Source: an uncultured Pelagimonas sp.
GTDB lineage: Bacteria > Pseudomonadota > Alphaproteobacteria > Rhodobacterales > Rhodobacteraceae
DNA length: 33,165 bases
NCBI RefSeq assembly: GCF_947498515.1
Contig: NZ_CANMKO010000017.1
Span: forward strand, 1-33,165
Reading direction: 5' to 3'
Shown here piece after piece: positions 7,686-16,282 of this stretch (position 1 is the stretch's first letter; each line of letters opens with the position of its first letter). The position numbers and the translations under genes were made by a program. Below the pieces are notes generated by a model. The model was not told the DNA's origin. It ran no database searches and worked only from the letters and a program-made list of their open reading frames with translations.

Positions 7686-10187
7686 TTAGCCAGTGGCGCC
7701 TTCTATGACGTCAGAGGCCCCGGAGTCGAGCACGGGGTTTCCCGTAGCAGGCAAATCCTTGCCTTGTCCCAGTCGCACCTGCCCCAAGCGCGCCGTTTCG
7801 GTCAGGCAATCATGAAAACCCTGAACAGAGGTCTCACGAATCCAATTCGTATGGGCGATCTGGCGCTCTGCAATGGCGCTCCAGCGGGCTGGGTCTTGCA
7901 AAAGGGTCACCGCCATATCGGCAAAGCCCGACATGTTCTCTAACTCAAACACCGTTTCAGGAGGTTGGCGCCCGGAGACATCCGAGTGGTTGAACGTCAG
8001 AATCGGAATCGCACCACGTCGCGCCACAGCGGCGCCACCAGAGCCACCCGTAAAGCCCGGAAGGTGCAGGAACAGGGCCGCATTACCAACCAAGGTGGTG
8101 AACTCATCAAAGGGCATCACCGTGTGCAAGGCGATTTGCCCCGCATCAACCCGGCGGGCAATTTCAGGGTTGGCTTTGCGCACCGCGGCAACGTCCTTGC
8201 AGCCGATAAAGTGCCAGATACTGCCCGGCACCCGATCCAGAACCGAAAAGACGTGATCCATTTCGGCGCTGTCCATTTCGCTCAGACGGACATCCATGCG
8301 CACGCCGGTGATCGCCGACACGATGGTCTTGCTTGCCGCTTTGCTCGGATCGATGGCCTTTTGTGCCTGATCCAACGCCTCTTCGACAATTGTCGGATAG
8401 GGTTGCACCCGCACGGTTGCAGCCCCCGCGTCGCCTTCGATTTCATGGGGGCCACGGGCGATGATCATGTCGAACTTGGGATCGACCTCATTGTTGGCCT
8501 GAATATACAAGAAGCCGGCCGGCACCAGATCGTACAACACATGGCGCACCAAACGGCTTTCGTTGGAAAACAGCCCCCGATGGCCGCCCCCATACAACAC
8601 AAGATCAGGGCGCAGGTTCAGGATATGCTTGGCCGCAGAGACCACGCCTTCGAGATTGGGTTCATGCAGATTATGCAGTTGGAACCGCGAGCCAAACAAA
8701 TCCCCAAGCGCCATCTTGGCCCGGTCGATCAAATCGCTATCCCGCTTGGGGTGGAACGAAGGTGACACAATCGGTGTGGTGACGGCGAAACGTTCATTGG
8801 TGATGACCACGTGCATCTCAAGATCCGGGTCATGGCGCAGCATATTGCGGCACATGGTGAAAATCACCCGGCTATGGGTGTGAACGTCCGAGACCTTGAG
8901 GATGTCCAATGCCAAGACCACCCGCCGCAACTTGCCCGGTTCAACCGGTTTTGGCGGGGCAAAAACCCCATCTTCACTCAAGGCATCCTGCACATAGGTC
9001 CGGGTGACCTCCAAAAGGCGCGGATCATATTTGAGCAAGCGCTGATCAGGCAGGCTTTCGACGATACGGGTCACCATTTCACGAAATTCGCGGGCGCGCC
9101 CCGCGGCCCGCGCCTCTAGTGCCAATTCGGCGCGAACCCCACGTAGAGAGGTGCGCGCATAGTTGGCTTTGCGGGCACGTTCTTCGGCATTTTCGGCAAT
9201 AATAGTGCCGCTTTTGGTCGAAACCGGGTTCATGATAGCGGCGTATAATTGCCACTGTTGGGCGGCGCCCCGCCAATCCCCACGGCTTTCGGAGGTGCGC
9301 GCCAAAATGGTCAGCGCCGCACTATTATCTTCCCAATGCTCAAAGGCAGGCATCATCACCCGTTCGGCATTTTCCATATGGCCTTGTTGTTGAAACTTCT
9401 GCGAAATGCGCAGGGTCAGCTTCCAAATTTGGGCCAGAGTTGGATCTGTCAGGTGGTCGCGGCGCGCTTCAAAGAACCGCCACCAATCATCCAATGTGCA
9501 CCAAACCTGATGATCGCCTCCATCCGGAACTGTCTCCAAGACCGCGACAAGAGAATGCAAGACCGCCTTGTAGAACAGGGGATATGCCGTTTGATAGTCC
9601 GGCCAATTGGCAAGAACGGGTTGCAGAGCAGAAAGCGCAATATGCTGACGGCCGGCGCGAATACGGTGCGCCGCCAATGAGGCATAGGCCTTGCGCAACC
9701 GTGCTGCCTGTTGATCTGGCAAAGCGGTGCAATCATGCCAGAAGCTTTGCAAGGCGGCGGCTTCTTGGCGCAAAACACGCCCGGTGGGGGCTCTTTGATC
9801 TGCAAATTTATCGGCCTCAAGGACAACCGCCGGCACATCTGCGAATGTTGGGCAAATTTCCGGTGCGAAAAAACCAACCTGTCGGCGCATGCGTGTCTCA
9901 AGCGTCGCCAGTTTCCCATAGGCTTTGACCGCTGGGACCGCTGAGTTTTTCTTGGCCTGAGCCGCCAGGGTTCCCCAAGCGTCCAGCGCCAGAGGCAAAT
10001 CGTTGCGCTCCTCGGCGTGCCAAGCAAGCGATTGCAACTGTTTGGGGTTGCCGCTGGCCCGCCCAATCAAAGCGCGATGAAAACCGCGTTCGGCCCGTCC
10101 GGTCGGATCTGCGTGCGTTATAACAGATGCCGTTCCGAAAACCGTTCGGCGCAGCATGGAACGGAAAGTCGTTTTCTTGGCGGCCAT
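7686..10187 (-). CDS. Glycosyltransferase-like protein, longer paralog with TPR-like N-terminal extension
   Basis: The frame is open to 10283, but the ATG at 10187 is preferred: AGGGA lies about nine bases upstream and the protein then begins MAAKKTTF, giving 833 residues. The C-terminal 450 residues align end to end with the downstream 571-residue protein, sharing SDVHTHSRV, VVITNERFAVTTPI, YGGGHRGLFSNESRLVRH, MIIARGPHEIEGD, VRVQPYPTI, GFTGGSGGAAVAR and SDVSGRQPPETVFE. The N-terminal 380 residues are helical repeats with Trp/Ala-rich spacing that suggests TPR units, about 260 residues longer than in the partner. Such TPR-glycosyltransferase arrangements occur in protein- or glycan-modifying enzymes, but the activity here is inferred. 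A weak minus-strand terminator upstream (10215-10240) suggests its own promoter, separate from the cyclase operon. Confidence 0.68.
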   Translation of the reverse strand: MAAKKTTFRSMLRRTVFGTASVITHADPTGRAERGFHRALIGRASGNPKQLQSLAWHAEERNDLPLALDAWGTLAAQAKKNSAVPAVKAYGKLATLETRMRRQVGFFAPEICPTFADVPAVVLEADKFADQRAPTGRVLRQEAAALQSFWHDCTALPDQQAARLRKAYASLAAHRIRAGRQHIALSALQPVLANWPDYQTAYPLFYKAVLHSLVAVLETVPDGGDHQVWCTLDDWWRFFEARRDHLTDPTLAQIWKLTLRISQKFQQQGHMENAERVMMPAFEHWEDNSAALTILARTSESRGDWRGAAQQWQLYAAIMNPVSTKSGTIIAENAEERARKANYARTSLRGVRAELALEARAAGRAREFREMVTRIVESLPDQRLLKYDPRLLEVTRTYVQDALSEDGVFAPPKPVEPGKLRRVVLALDILKVSDVHTHSRVIFTMCRNMLRHDPDLEMHVVITNERFAVTTPIVSPSFHPKRDSDLIDRAKMALGDLFGSRFQLHNLHEPNLEGVVSAAKHILNLRPDLVLYGGGHRGLFSNESRLVRHVLYDLVPAGFLYIQANNEVDPKFDMIIARGPHEIEGDAGAATVRVQPYPTIVEEALDQAQKAIDPSKAASKTIVSAITGVRMDVRLSEMDSAEMDHVFSVLDRVPGSIWHFIGCKDVAAVRKANPEIARRVDAGQIALHTVMPFDEFTTLVGNAALFLHLPGFTGGSGGAAVARRGAIPILTFNHSDVSGRQPPETVFELENMSGFADMAVTLLQDPARWSAIAERQIAHTNWIRETSVQGFHDCLTETARLGQVRLGQGKDLPATGNPVLDSGASDVIEGATG

Positions 10188-10214
10188 GTGACTGGTCCCT
10201 GAAATCAAAGTTGC

Positions 10215-10240
10215 AAAAAAACAGATACCATTGCGGTATC
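10215..10240 (-). terminator. Possible Rho-independent terminator of the minus-strand five-gene operon
   Basis: Read on the minus strand, GATACC-gcaat-GGTATC forms a 6-bp stem followed after TG by seven Ts. It lies 70 bases past the cyclase-family stop codon and upstream of the glycosyltransferase-like gene start. The stem is short, hence moderate confidence. Confidence 0.45.
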
Positions 10241-10242
10241 GC

Positions 10243-10286
10243 TGCACATGCAAAGTTCGGAGCGATGGTCCAACCGTGCACATGCA
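10243..10286. repeat. Two copies of TGCACATGCA
   Basis: The decamer TGCACATGCA occurs at 10243-10252 and 10277-10286, 34 bases apart start to start, in the gap between the cyclase-family gene and the glycosyltransferase-like gene. It differs from a perfect palindrome only in its two centre bases. The spacing is close to three helical turns, so a regulator binding site for the downstream pair is conceivable. Confidence 0.4.
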
Positions 10287-10309
10287 GCATAGAAAGTCGT
10301 GTTAAAAAA

Positions 10310-11332
10310 TCAAACCGTCGCGATCGGGGTCGCCGGGGATCCAACCGCCCCGGTCAAACGCAGCGGCGGGGCCGTCAGCAAGAAGCGGCTGCGACCCTGC
10401 GCTTCGAGCCATTCAGCAAGATCGCAGAGCTGCCACAGCTCGGCCAGCGGCACACCCAATTTAAACAGGCAATGCTCGTGTAGGGGAAGAATAGAGCCAC
10501 AATAGTCATCAGGTAGCGGATTGCCGGCCGCCTCAACCGCAATGTTATCCGAGATCAGCGCCGCGACGCCGCTATCGGTAATCCATTGCAACAAGCGCTT
10601 GTCATGGCCGTCAAGCACCGCGCAGGCCTTCTTGATCGCCGGGTCAGGGTTGCCCGCCCCCGCAAGGATCATCTTGTCGATCCCGGTCCAGAGCAACAGC
10701 ATGTCGCCCTCTTCCACGGTGATATTGTCGGCCTCCATCACCCGCATCAGATCGTCGTAAGACACGTCATGACGGGTGTCGCCAAAATGCTTGTGCAGGT
10801 TGATCAACACACCGCGCCCTTGCAGGCCGTGGGCCGCGAAATTCTCGATCCCCAGCTTGTGGGCACAGGTGACATGCCCGTTTTCGCCACTGTCCATGGT
10901 CAGATCTTCGCCAGCGCGGAACCCGTTGTAGTAGACCGGGACATCAACCCCGTCGCCCATCACATCAAAGTTCGAACCGCGATGCGCCAGCGCATCCCAT
11001 TGGGTCGAATATTGCGTATAAAGCAGCACCGCGTCATCGGCGGCGATATCCGGAAAGCGCGGATCGAATTCCTGCCAGTTATAGTTGAAATAGGGGGCAT
11101 CGTTGCGAATGACCGGGCGCAGCGCCGGTGGGAAGCGCACCGGAGACAGCACATTGCCCCCCGGCAGGTCCAGCGGCAGCGACAGGCAAAATGTTTTGCC
11201 GGTTTGTACCTCGGCGATGCCCTTTTTGACCTGCTCAGGGCCAATCAAGTTCAACCGGCCCAATTGATCATCCGGGCCCCAATCGCCCCAAGTTGATCCT
11301 TCGGGGCGGTTTGTCCAACGTGTCGTGCTCAT
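10310..11332 (-). CDS. Cyclase-family (kynurenine formamidase-like) metal-dependent hydrolase
   Basis: The 340-residue protein resembles the cyclase family (PF04199), which includes metal-dependent amidohydrolases such as kynurenine formamidase. The family's metal-binding HxGTHxDxPxH region appears as the variant QWDALAHRGSNFD (residues 111-123) followed by GDGVDVPVYYNG. This WDALAH form is common in the longer uncharacterised members. The ATG at 11332 overlaps the upstream lyase stop as ATGA, which fixes the start and suggests translational coupling; an in-frame upstream ATG at 11389 lies inside the lyase. It is the last gene of the five-gene minus-strand operon. Neighbouring lyase and ATP-grasp genes suggest it opens or closes an amide, imide or lactone of a small acid; that is inference. 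Family assignment is good, substrate unknown. Confidence 0.82.
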   Translation of the reverse strand: MSTTRWTNRPEGSTWGDWGPDDQLGRLNLIGPEQVKKGIAEVQTGKTFCLSLPLDLPGGNVLSPVRFPPALRPVIRNDAPYFNYNWQEFDPRFPDIAADDAVLLYTQYSTQWDALAHRGSNFDVMGDGVDVPVYYNGFRAGEDLTMDSGENGHVTCAHKLGIENFAAHGLQGRGVLINLHKHFGDTRHDVSYDDLMRVMEADNITVEEGDMLLLWTGIDKMILAGAGNPDPAIKKACAVLDGHDKRLLQWITDSGVAALISDNIAVEAAGNPLPDDYCGSILPLHEHCLFKLGVPLAELWQLCDLAEWLEAQGRSRFLLTAPPLRLTGAVGSPATPIATV

Positions 11333-12693
11333 GCGGTGAATCCTTGTGTTTTGGCGCGGTTCAAAACCGCATCCACCATCACGCCGCAAGACCCGGTATA
11401 ATTCCCCGGCTCAAGCAGGCGGTCGATGGTTTCTATGTCAAATTGGGCTGTAACAGTCTCGTTTTCGAGCAGGGCATCGCGCAGATGTCGCCCGCTGTCG
11501 ATGGCCGCTGCGGCGGCCCCGGTGACCACCTCATGCGCCGTGCCACGCCCCAAGATCGGGGCCAGGCCGGACATGACCGCCTCGGACATGATCAGCCCGC
11601 CGCCCATATCCAGATTGCGACGCATATTGGCCACGTCCACATCCAAGCCCTCAAGCATGGGGCGGGCCTGCATCAAGGCCCCGGAGGCCAAGAGAAATGC
11701 TTCGGGAATGACCATCCATTCCACTGGCATGGCGCTGATCCCACGCTCATGTTCTTGGATTTGGCTTTCCATCATCTGCGGCACCAAGGCGCGCAAACGG
11801 TTGGCAATGGCGATGATTTGCGGACAGGCGATGGGATTGCGTTTTTGCGGCATCGCCGATGAGGCGCCACGCCCCGGCACGTAAGGTTCGCGCACTTCGC
11901 TCACCTCAGAGCGCATCAACATGGCCACTTCGGTGCCAATCCGGCCTAGCAGACCGCCGACCTGACCCAGCCAGAAAATCATCTCGCCAAGACCATCGCG
12001 GCCCGTGTGCCAAGTGATGTCGGGATCGCGTAGGTCCAATTCGCGGGCCAGCGCTGCGCGCACTGCGGTGCCTTTGTCGCCCAGCGGGGCCAAAGTGCCA
12101 ACCGCGCCGCCAAATTGCACCGCAAAGGCGCGGTCCTTGATCTCGGGCAGTTTGGCGCGATGGCGCAAAGCCTCGTCAAGCCAACCGGCAGATTTATAGC
12201 CAAAGGTGATCGGCACCGCGTGCTGTTGGAACGTCCGCCCTGCCATGGGCGTGTTGCGATGATCCGCCGACAGTTTGACCAGCGCGGAAATCACCCCGTC
12301 AAGTTCGGCCTCGATCAAAGCCAGACCGGTGCGCATTTGCAGTACCAGCCCCGTGTCCAAGGCATCCTGAGTCGTCGCGCCCCAATGCACATAACGTGCA
12401 GCATGATCGGGACAGGCGGCGGTCAGCTGTTTGACCAGCGGCACAATGGCAAAGCCAACCTTTTCAAACATCACCCGCATCGCCGCCGGATCAAGATTGT
12501 CGGTGGTGGCCGCTGCGGTGATCGCCTCGGCCGCCTCAGATGGGATCACATCACAGCTGGCTTCGGCGCGCGCCAATGCGGCCTCAAAATCCAGCCAGGA
12601 TTGAAACCTGCCCATATCCGAGAAAATTTCCCGCATTGCGGGCGTGCTGAACTGGTCAGCGTAATAGGGGCTGTCAAAGAGCGTGGCGGGCAT
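11329..12693 (-). CDS. Fumarase/aspartase-superfamily lyase (PcaB/adenylosuccinate lyase-like)
   Basis: The 454-residue protein carries the three conserved regions of the superfamily: HWGATTQD (103-110), the QQHAVP segment with His158, and the signature GASSAMPQKRNP (276-287), whose flexible serine loop provides the catalytic base. The signature and length are closest to 3-carboxy-cis,cis-muconate cycloisomerase and related lyases. Members either eliminate fumarate from succinylated amines or add or remove small groups across C4 acids. No protocatechuate-pathway gene is nearby, so muconate chemistry is unlikely. The context (ATP-grasp 18 bases upstream, cyclase-family gene overlapping downstream) suggests a biosynthetic C-N or C-C lyase. 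GAGG lies about five bases before the ATG. Superfamily certain, reaction unknown. Confidence 0.88.
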   Translation of the reverse strand: MPATLFDSPYYADQFSTPAMREIFSDMGRFQSWLDFEAALARAEASCDVIPSEAAEAITAAATTDNLDPAAMRVMFEKVGFAIVPLVKQLTAACPDHAARYVHWGATTQDALDTGLVLQMRTGLALIEAELDGVISALVKLSADHRNTPMAGRTFQQHAVPITFGYKSAGWLDEALRHRAKLPEIKDRAFAVQFGGAVGTLAPLGDKGTAVRAALARELDLRDPDITWHTGRDGLGEMIFWLGQVGGLLGRIGTEVAMLMRSEVSEVREPYVPGRGASSAMPQKRNPIACPQIIAIANRLRALVPQMMESQIQEHERGISAMPVEWMVIPEAFLLASGALMQARPMLEGLDVDVANMRRNLDMGGGLIMSEAVMSGLAPILGRGTAHEVVTGAAAAAIDSGRHLRDALLENETVTAQFDIETIDRLLEPGNYTGSCGVMVDAVLNRAKTQGFTA

Positions 12694-12711
12694 GGGGGCC
12701 TCTTTTTTATG

Positions 12712-13980
12712 TTAGTCGGCTTCAGCCAGTTGGCCGAAAATATCCTTGCGCATGATCGCGTTGCCCTGCGTGTCATAGACTTCCATCTGATCAATCGCAG
12801 TGCGGGTCCGGGCAAAAACCGTTTCACGGTCTGGTCCAGTGACAAGAAACGCCCCCACGCGCGAACGGGTCGACATATCGTTGCCAATCTCCATACCCGC
12901 AGTTTTATAGGGAAGCATCCGGGCAATCGTGCCATTGTCGATCAAGGCATCAACACCTTCGACACGATCAAAGGTTCCGGGCTGGGCATAGACCGTGTTG
13001 GTCATCAGCCAAAGCCCCGATGGGTTCAGAGCCACCTGCACCGGGTTGCCAAGCCAGCTATCCAGCGAGGCTTCGATCGCGTCAAAGCCGCTGATCATCT
13101 TGGTCACGGCCGATCCCGTGCCCCCCGAGAGGCGCGGCGAAAATTCGATTAGGCTTATCCCGCTGTCATTCAAAAACGCCTGAACCAGCATCGGCACGTT
13201 ATCAAGCTCGAACGCCGCGGCGAGTTTCGAGAGGATCTCTTCGACCTCGTCCAAACGCTCTTCAAGCGGCCAAGGGGCGATCGATCCGGTCGATTGGATG
13301 ACCTTGTCGCGCGGCACATTGAGCATATCAAACTTGCGCCGCACCAGAACGATTTTCGCCCGGCCGTTTTCAACAAAGCAATCGATAGACAACTCGGCAC
13401 CTTCGACGAATTCCTCAACCACGGCCTGACGCACGCGGCTGATGGCAAAGGCGGTGGCAAGGTGCAGGCGCAGCGCCTCAAGGTCATCGACCCGGCGCAC
13501 CCCGGCCGATCCGTTGGAATCGGCTGGCTTCACCACCATGGGAAAGGTCAGATGCGCAATCCGCGCCTCAAGATCGGTGACGTCATCCTCGCCAAGGAAA
13601 ATATGCTGGGCCGTGGGAAGGTTGGCCTCGGCGAAACGGCCCTTCATGCCGCCTTTGTTGCCGATCAGCGATGCGGTCGCAAAGGAATAGGGATGCGGCA
13701 AGCCCAGCTCTTCAGAGACCTGAATGGCAACGACATTGGCTTGATCAACACAGGTGGCAATCACCAATTCGGCATTTTGCGCCCGGGCAACGCGGGCCAC
13801 GGCATCGGGGTGCAGCGTGCTTTCTTGCACATGCAGATCGGCATGCGGGGCCGCAGGCGGCGCATCAAGGTAATCCACCAACACCACACGCCAACCGCGC
13901 GCCTGCAACAGTTCGATCAGCCGAATATGCGGATTTGTACCGCCTAGGACCACTGCTGTGGGTTTCGTGTCACTTACCAT
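12712..13980 (-). CDS. ATP-grasp carboxylate-amine ligase-like protein (copy 1)
   Basis: The 422-residue protein begins with a Rossmann-like strand (VVLGGTNPH, 10-18), then an ATP-grasp domain: FPMVVKPADSNGSAGV with Lys151, EEFVEGAELSID (189-200) and the metal-binding end EFSPRLSGGTG (279-289). Such enzymes activate a carboxylate as acyl phosphate with ATP and join it to an amine. The usual ExNxR metal motif reads E-F-S-P-R here, a variation seen in some members. I use the ATG at 13980 (AAGAAG and AGG upstream); the frame is open to 14088 but that part overlaps the preceding gene and lacks family sequence. A clear paralog lies on the opposite strand at 24032-25294, sharing the N-terminal LGGxxPHI, DAPPAA, VEEFVEGxELSIDC and C-terminal SRSRV/GRSRV-like segments. 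Substrates unknown. Confidence 0.87.
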   Translation of the reverse strand: MVSDTKPTAVVLGGTNPHIRLIELLQARGWRVVLVDYLDAPPAAPHADLHVQESTLHPDAVARVARAQNAELVIATCVDQANVVAIQVSEELGLPHPYSFATASLIGNKGGMKGRFAEANLPTAQHIFLGEDDVTDLEARIAHLTFPMVVKPADSNGSAGVRRVDDLEALRLHLATAFAISRVRQAVVEEFVEGAELSIDCFVENGRAKIVLVRRKFDMLNVPRDKVIQSTGSIAPWPLEERLDEVEEILSKLAAAFELDNVPMLVQAFLNDSGISLIEFSPRLSGGTGSAVTKMISGFDAIEASLDSWLGNPVQVALNPSGLWLMTNTVYAQPGTFDRVEGVDALIDNGTIARMLPYKTAGMEIGNDMSTRSRVGAFLVTGPDRETVFARTRTAIDQMEVYDTQGNAIMRKDIFGQLAEAD

Positions 13981-14029
13981 CGGCCTGCATCTTCTTTGCT
14001 TACTCGTAGAACGGTTGGTCCGAACATTG

Positions 14030-15067
14030 TCAGTCCCGCTCCAGTGGCACAACATGGGTTGTTTGGGCAAGGGCATCGAGCTTGGCAATCACCGCATCTG
14101 ACAGCGGCACATGATCGCCCCGCCCCTGCATATAGCCAGCACCACGCTCTCCGGGGAGGAAAACCGCCCCCTCCGCCCCAGCATCCTTGGCCGCGGCAGA
14201 CAGATCGCGCATGCCGGTGTCATACTCGGCCTGCGGCATCATCTGGGCGATATCAATGGCGATCAGCATATGCCCACAGCGCGATGGCCCATCGGGGTTA
14301 TTAAGGTTGCGCGCCATGCCGCCCGAGGCCGAGCGCGTCATCAGCCCGGCCATGATATCCACCACAACCGACAGCCCATATCCCTTGGCCCCACCAACCG
14401 GTAACATCGACCCCGCCAATGCGGCAACCGGATCGCAGGTTGGTTCACCGGCCTCATCCAGCGCCCAGCCAAGCGGAATATCGTCGCCATTGGTGGCCGC
14501 CAGACGGATTTTGCCGCGCGCCGCCTGGCTTGTCGCCATATCAAGAATGACCGGGGCCATGCCATCCGGGGCCGGAAAGCCAAAGGCCATTGGATTGGTG
14601 CCAAACACCGCTTTGTGCCCGCCGGTCGGCGCGATGGCCGGGGCGGCATTGGCCAGAACAATGGCCGCCATGCCCGACTCAACCGCCCGCGCCGCCACAA
14701 AGGCCGCCGTGCCAAAGTTATGACTATGACGAATACCAACAAGGCCAATACCACAGGTTTTGGCCATCTTAACGGCGCGATCCATACCACGGATCGCCGC
14801 CACCTGACCAAAGCCATCCCCCGCATCAAGCAGCGCCATCGCCGGAGCGGATGACAATTCTCTCAGCGGGGTTTGCGCCTGCATCAGCCCCTTTTGGATA
14901 CGGTTCACATAGATCGGCATCCGACCCGCGCCATGGGTGCCTTTGCCATGGGTATGGGCAAAGCGGATCGAGTCGACAATCAGCGCAGCATCCTCGGCAG
15001 GAACCCCCTGCCCCAGCAACACATCCAAACAAAACCGCTCTAGCGCCGATAGCGCGATATCGGGCAT
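14030..15067 (-). CDS. Ldh-family (malate/L-sulfolactate/ureidoglycolate type) NAD(P)-dependent dehydrogenase
   Basis: The 345-residue protein belongs to the malate/L-lactate dehydrogenase family (PF02615), which interconverts 2-hydroxy acids and 2-oxo acids with NAD(P) and is unrelated to classical LDH. Visible signatures are THGAGRMPIY with His45 as probable catalytic residue, GIRHSHNFGTAAF (111-123), FGTNPMAFGFPA, DMATSQAARGKI and GGAKGYGLS near residue 220. The order in HSHNFG differs from the commoner SNHFG: His and Asn are swapped. It starts 3 bases after the U32-like gene stop, with AAGAAGGG inside that gene's end as ribosome site. Malate, ureidoglycolate or another 2-hydroxy acid are all possible substrates. 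The operon suggests biosynthesis rather than lactate use. Family assignment is firm. Confidence 0.9.
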   Translation of the reverse strand: MPDIALSALERFCLDVLLGQGVPAEDAALIVDSIRFAHTHGKGTHGAGRMPIYVNRIQKGLMQAQTPLRELSSAPAMALLDAGDGFGQVAAIRGMDRAVKMAKTCGIGLVGIRHSHNFGTAAFVAARAVESGMAAIVLANAAPAIAPTGGHKAVFGTNPMAFGFPAPDGMAPVILDMATSQAARGKIRLAATNGDDIPLGWALDEAGEPTCDPVAALAGSMLPVGGAKGYGLSVVVDIMAGLMTRSASGGMARNLNNPDGPSRCGHMLIAIDIAQMMPQAEYDTGMRDLSAAAKDAGAEGAVFLPGERGAGYMQGRGDHVPLSDAVIAKLDALAQTTHVVPLERD

Positions 15068-15070
15068 GGT

Positions 15071-15961
15071 TTAGCCCTTCTTAGGCGCAACAGTGACGGC
15101 TTCGGGGTAATATTCATCCAGCATCCGTTTGACCAATTTCACCTGCTTGGCGCGTTTGGCGGCATCGGCATCCGAACTGTCCCAGCTGTGGGTTTTGGCA
15201 ACGGACCCACCGGTCTTGAGGTAAATCGGCGCCGCGACACGGACCATTTCCGGCACTTCGTAATGGCGGATGAAGCCACCGGTCGAGGCCGGGTTTTCGG
15301 TATGCACATCCAACGGCAGATCAACCGCCTGACGGATGGCCGACAACATCTGCATCTGAATATCGCGGATCGGATTGAATGTATTGGCCCCGATCTGCGC
15401 CAGCATGGCCGCCGCGCAAGGATTGCCGTGACCGGTATGGGCCGACACCTTGAAGCGCACATCAGCCGGGAGTTCGCCCGCCTTGCGCATTTCATTCATC
15501 AACCACAGGCTGCCTTCGTCATAGACAAGAAAGGATCTCACCCCAAGCGCCACACCGCGGTGCACCTCTTCGACGGCGCGGATCACTTGTTCTTGGCCAC
15601 GCAGGCGATAGCCCATGCGCACCCCTTCGGGGGTGTTGACCGAGGCGCTGGTATCGGTGGTGGCGCGTGGCCCGATCGACAAGACCAGCTCAACCGCAGC
15701 ATCCCGGGCCATATCGACCATTTGGGTGATTTCACTATCCAACAGGGTCATGACCCCTTTGGTCTGGGTCACACGGTGCACCGGCACGCCGTTTTTCTCG
15801 ACCGCCTCAAGAAGCGCCGCCATGGCGCTTGGCCCTTGGATACCCGGCACTTCGAACCGGTATTGCGCTCCATCCTCAAAGCGTTTTTCCGATGTCGGAA
15901 GATCATAACAATCGCCCGTCGGCAGGCCCATTTTCGAAAGAAAATCTTTGGTTTTCTGCAT
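15071..15961 (-). CDS. TIM-barrel-like protein resembling U32-family peptidases
   Basis: The 296-residue protein has barrel-like alternation of strands and helices, with conserved-looking blocks VELVLSIGPRATTDTSAS, SFLVYDEGSLWLMNEMR, SAHTGHGNPCAAAM, LDVHTENPASTGGFIRHYE and APIYLKTGGS. The wording is closest to proteins annotated as U32 peptidases, a group of which several members are now known to act on RNA or cofactor precursors rather than on proteins. I do not see the diagnostic U32 signature clearly, so the call is tentative. It is the first gene of the minus-strand operon, translated from ATG 15961 after GAGAG, and its promoter must lie in the 320-base divergent region shared with rmlA. 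The His/Asp/Glu-rich conserved blocks suggest a metal- or acid-binding pocket. Function unknown; an enzyme acting on a small acid fits its neighbours. Confidence 0.6.
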   Translation of the reverse strand: MQKTKDFLSKMGLPTGDCYDLPTSEKRFEDGAQYRFEVPGIQGPSAMAALLEAVEKNGVPVHRVTQTKGVMTLLDSEITQMVDMARDAAVELVLSIGPRATTDTSASVNTPEGVRMGYRLRGQEQVIRAVEEVHRGVALGVRSFLVYDEGSLWLMNEMRKAGELPADVRFKVSAHTGHGNPCAAAMLAQIGANTFNPIRDIQMQMLSAIRQAVDLPLDVHTENPASTGGFIRHYEVPEMVRVAAPIYLKTGGSVAKTHSWDSSDADAAKRAKQVKLVKRMLDEYYPEAVTVAPKKG

Positions 15962-16282
15962 GCGTGCTCTCTATTTTTAAACAGGCCAAAATGCGCAGTG
16001 TCGGGGCGTCTCACCCCCCTGCAAAATTCGAGCGGACATTAGAAGCGCCCGTAAAAGGTGTCAACGTGACCCCTGATCAGCAAAAGCTTGCCGAACAACG
16101 ACCCTGTGGGCAAAATTTGCCCCCATAACGCCCTCATTGAAACCACAGCGACGTGCAAAGGCTAGGTCAGGTATTCACGCATGGTTGAATTGTCTGCTTG
16201 GCTGTACCAAAAGCACCACAAGGGTAAAATACCGTCTTTGCCCGGTATAGGTCAAAGATGTTTATAAGGACTGTGTCGCGCT
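15962..16282. promoter_or_regulatory. Divergent intergenic control region between the two biosynthetic operons
   Basis: This 321-base gap separates the start codons of the U32-like gene (minus) and rmlA (plus), so promoters for both operons should lie here. No open frame in it is credible. AT-richer segments are at about 15965-15990 and 16195-16265. I could not fix an unambiguous -35/-10 pair on either strand. An inverted repeat at 16229-16248 sits just before rmlA. Confidence 0.65.
16229..16248 (+). promoter_or_regulatory. Inverted repeat in the rmlA leader
   Basis: ATACCG and CGGTAT are perfect inverted 6-bp arms around eight bases (TCTTTGCC), ending 34 bases before the rmlA ATG. It could be an operator or a leader hairpin; chance occurrence is not excluded. 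Confidence 0.3.

Noticed and set aside
11329-12693. Reading the lyase as a protocatechuate-pathway pcaB or as purB
   Set aside because: No other aromatic-degradation or purine gene is nearby and the operon partners point to a different pathway, so no gene symbol is given.
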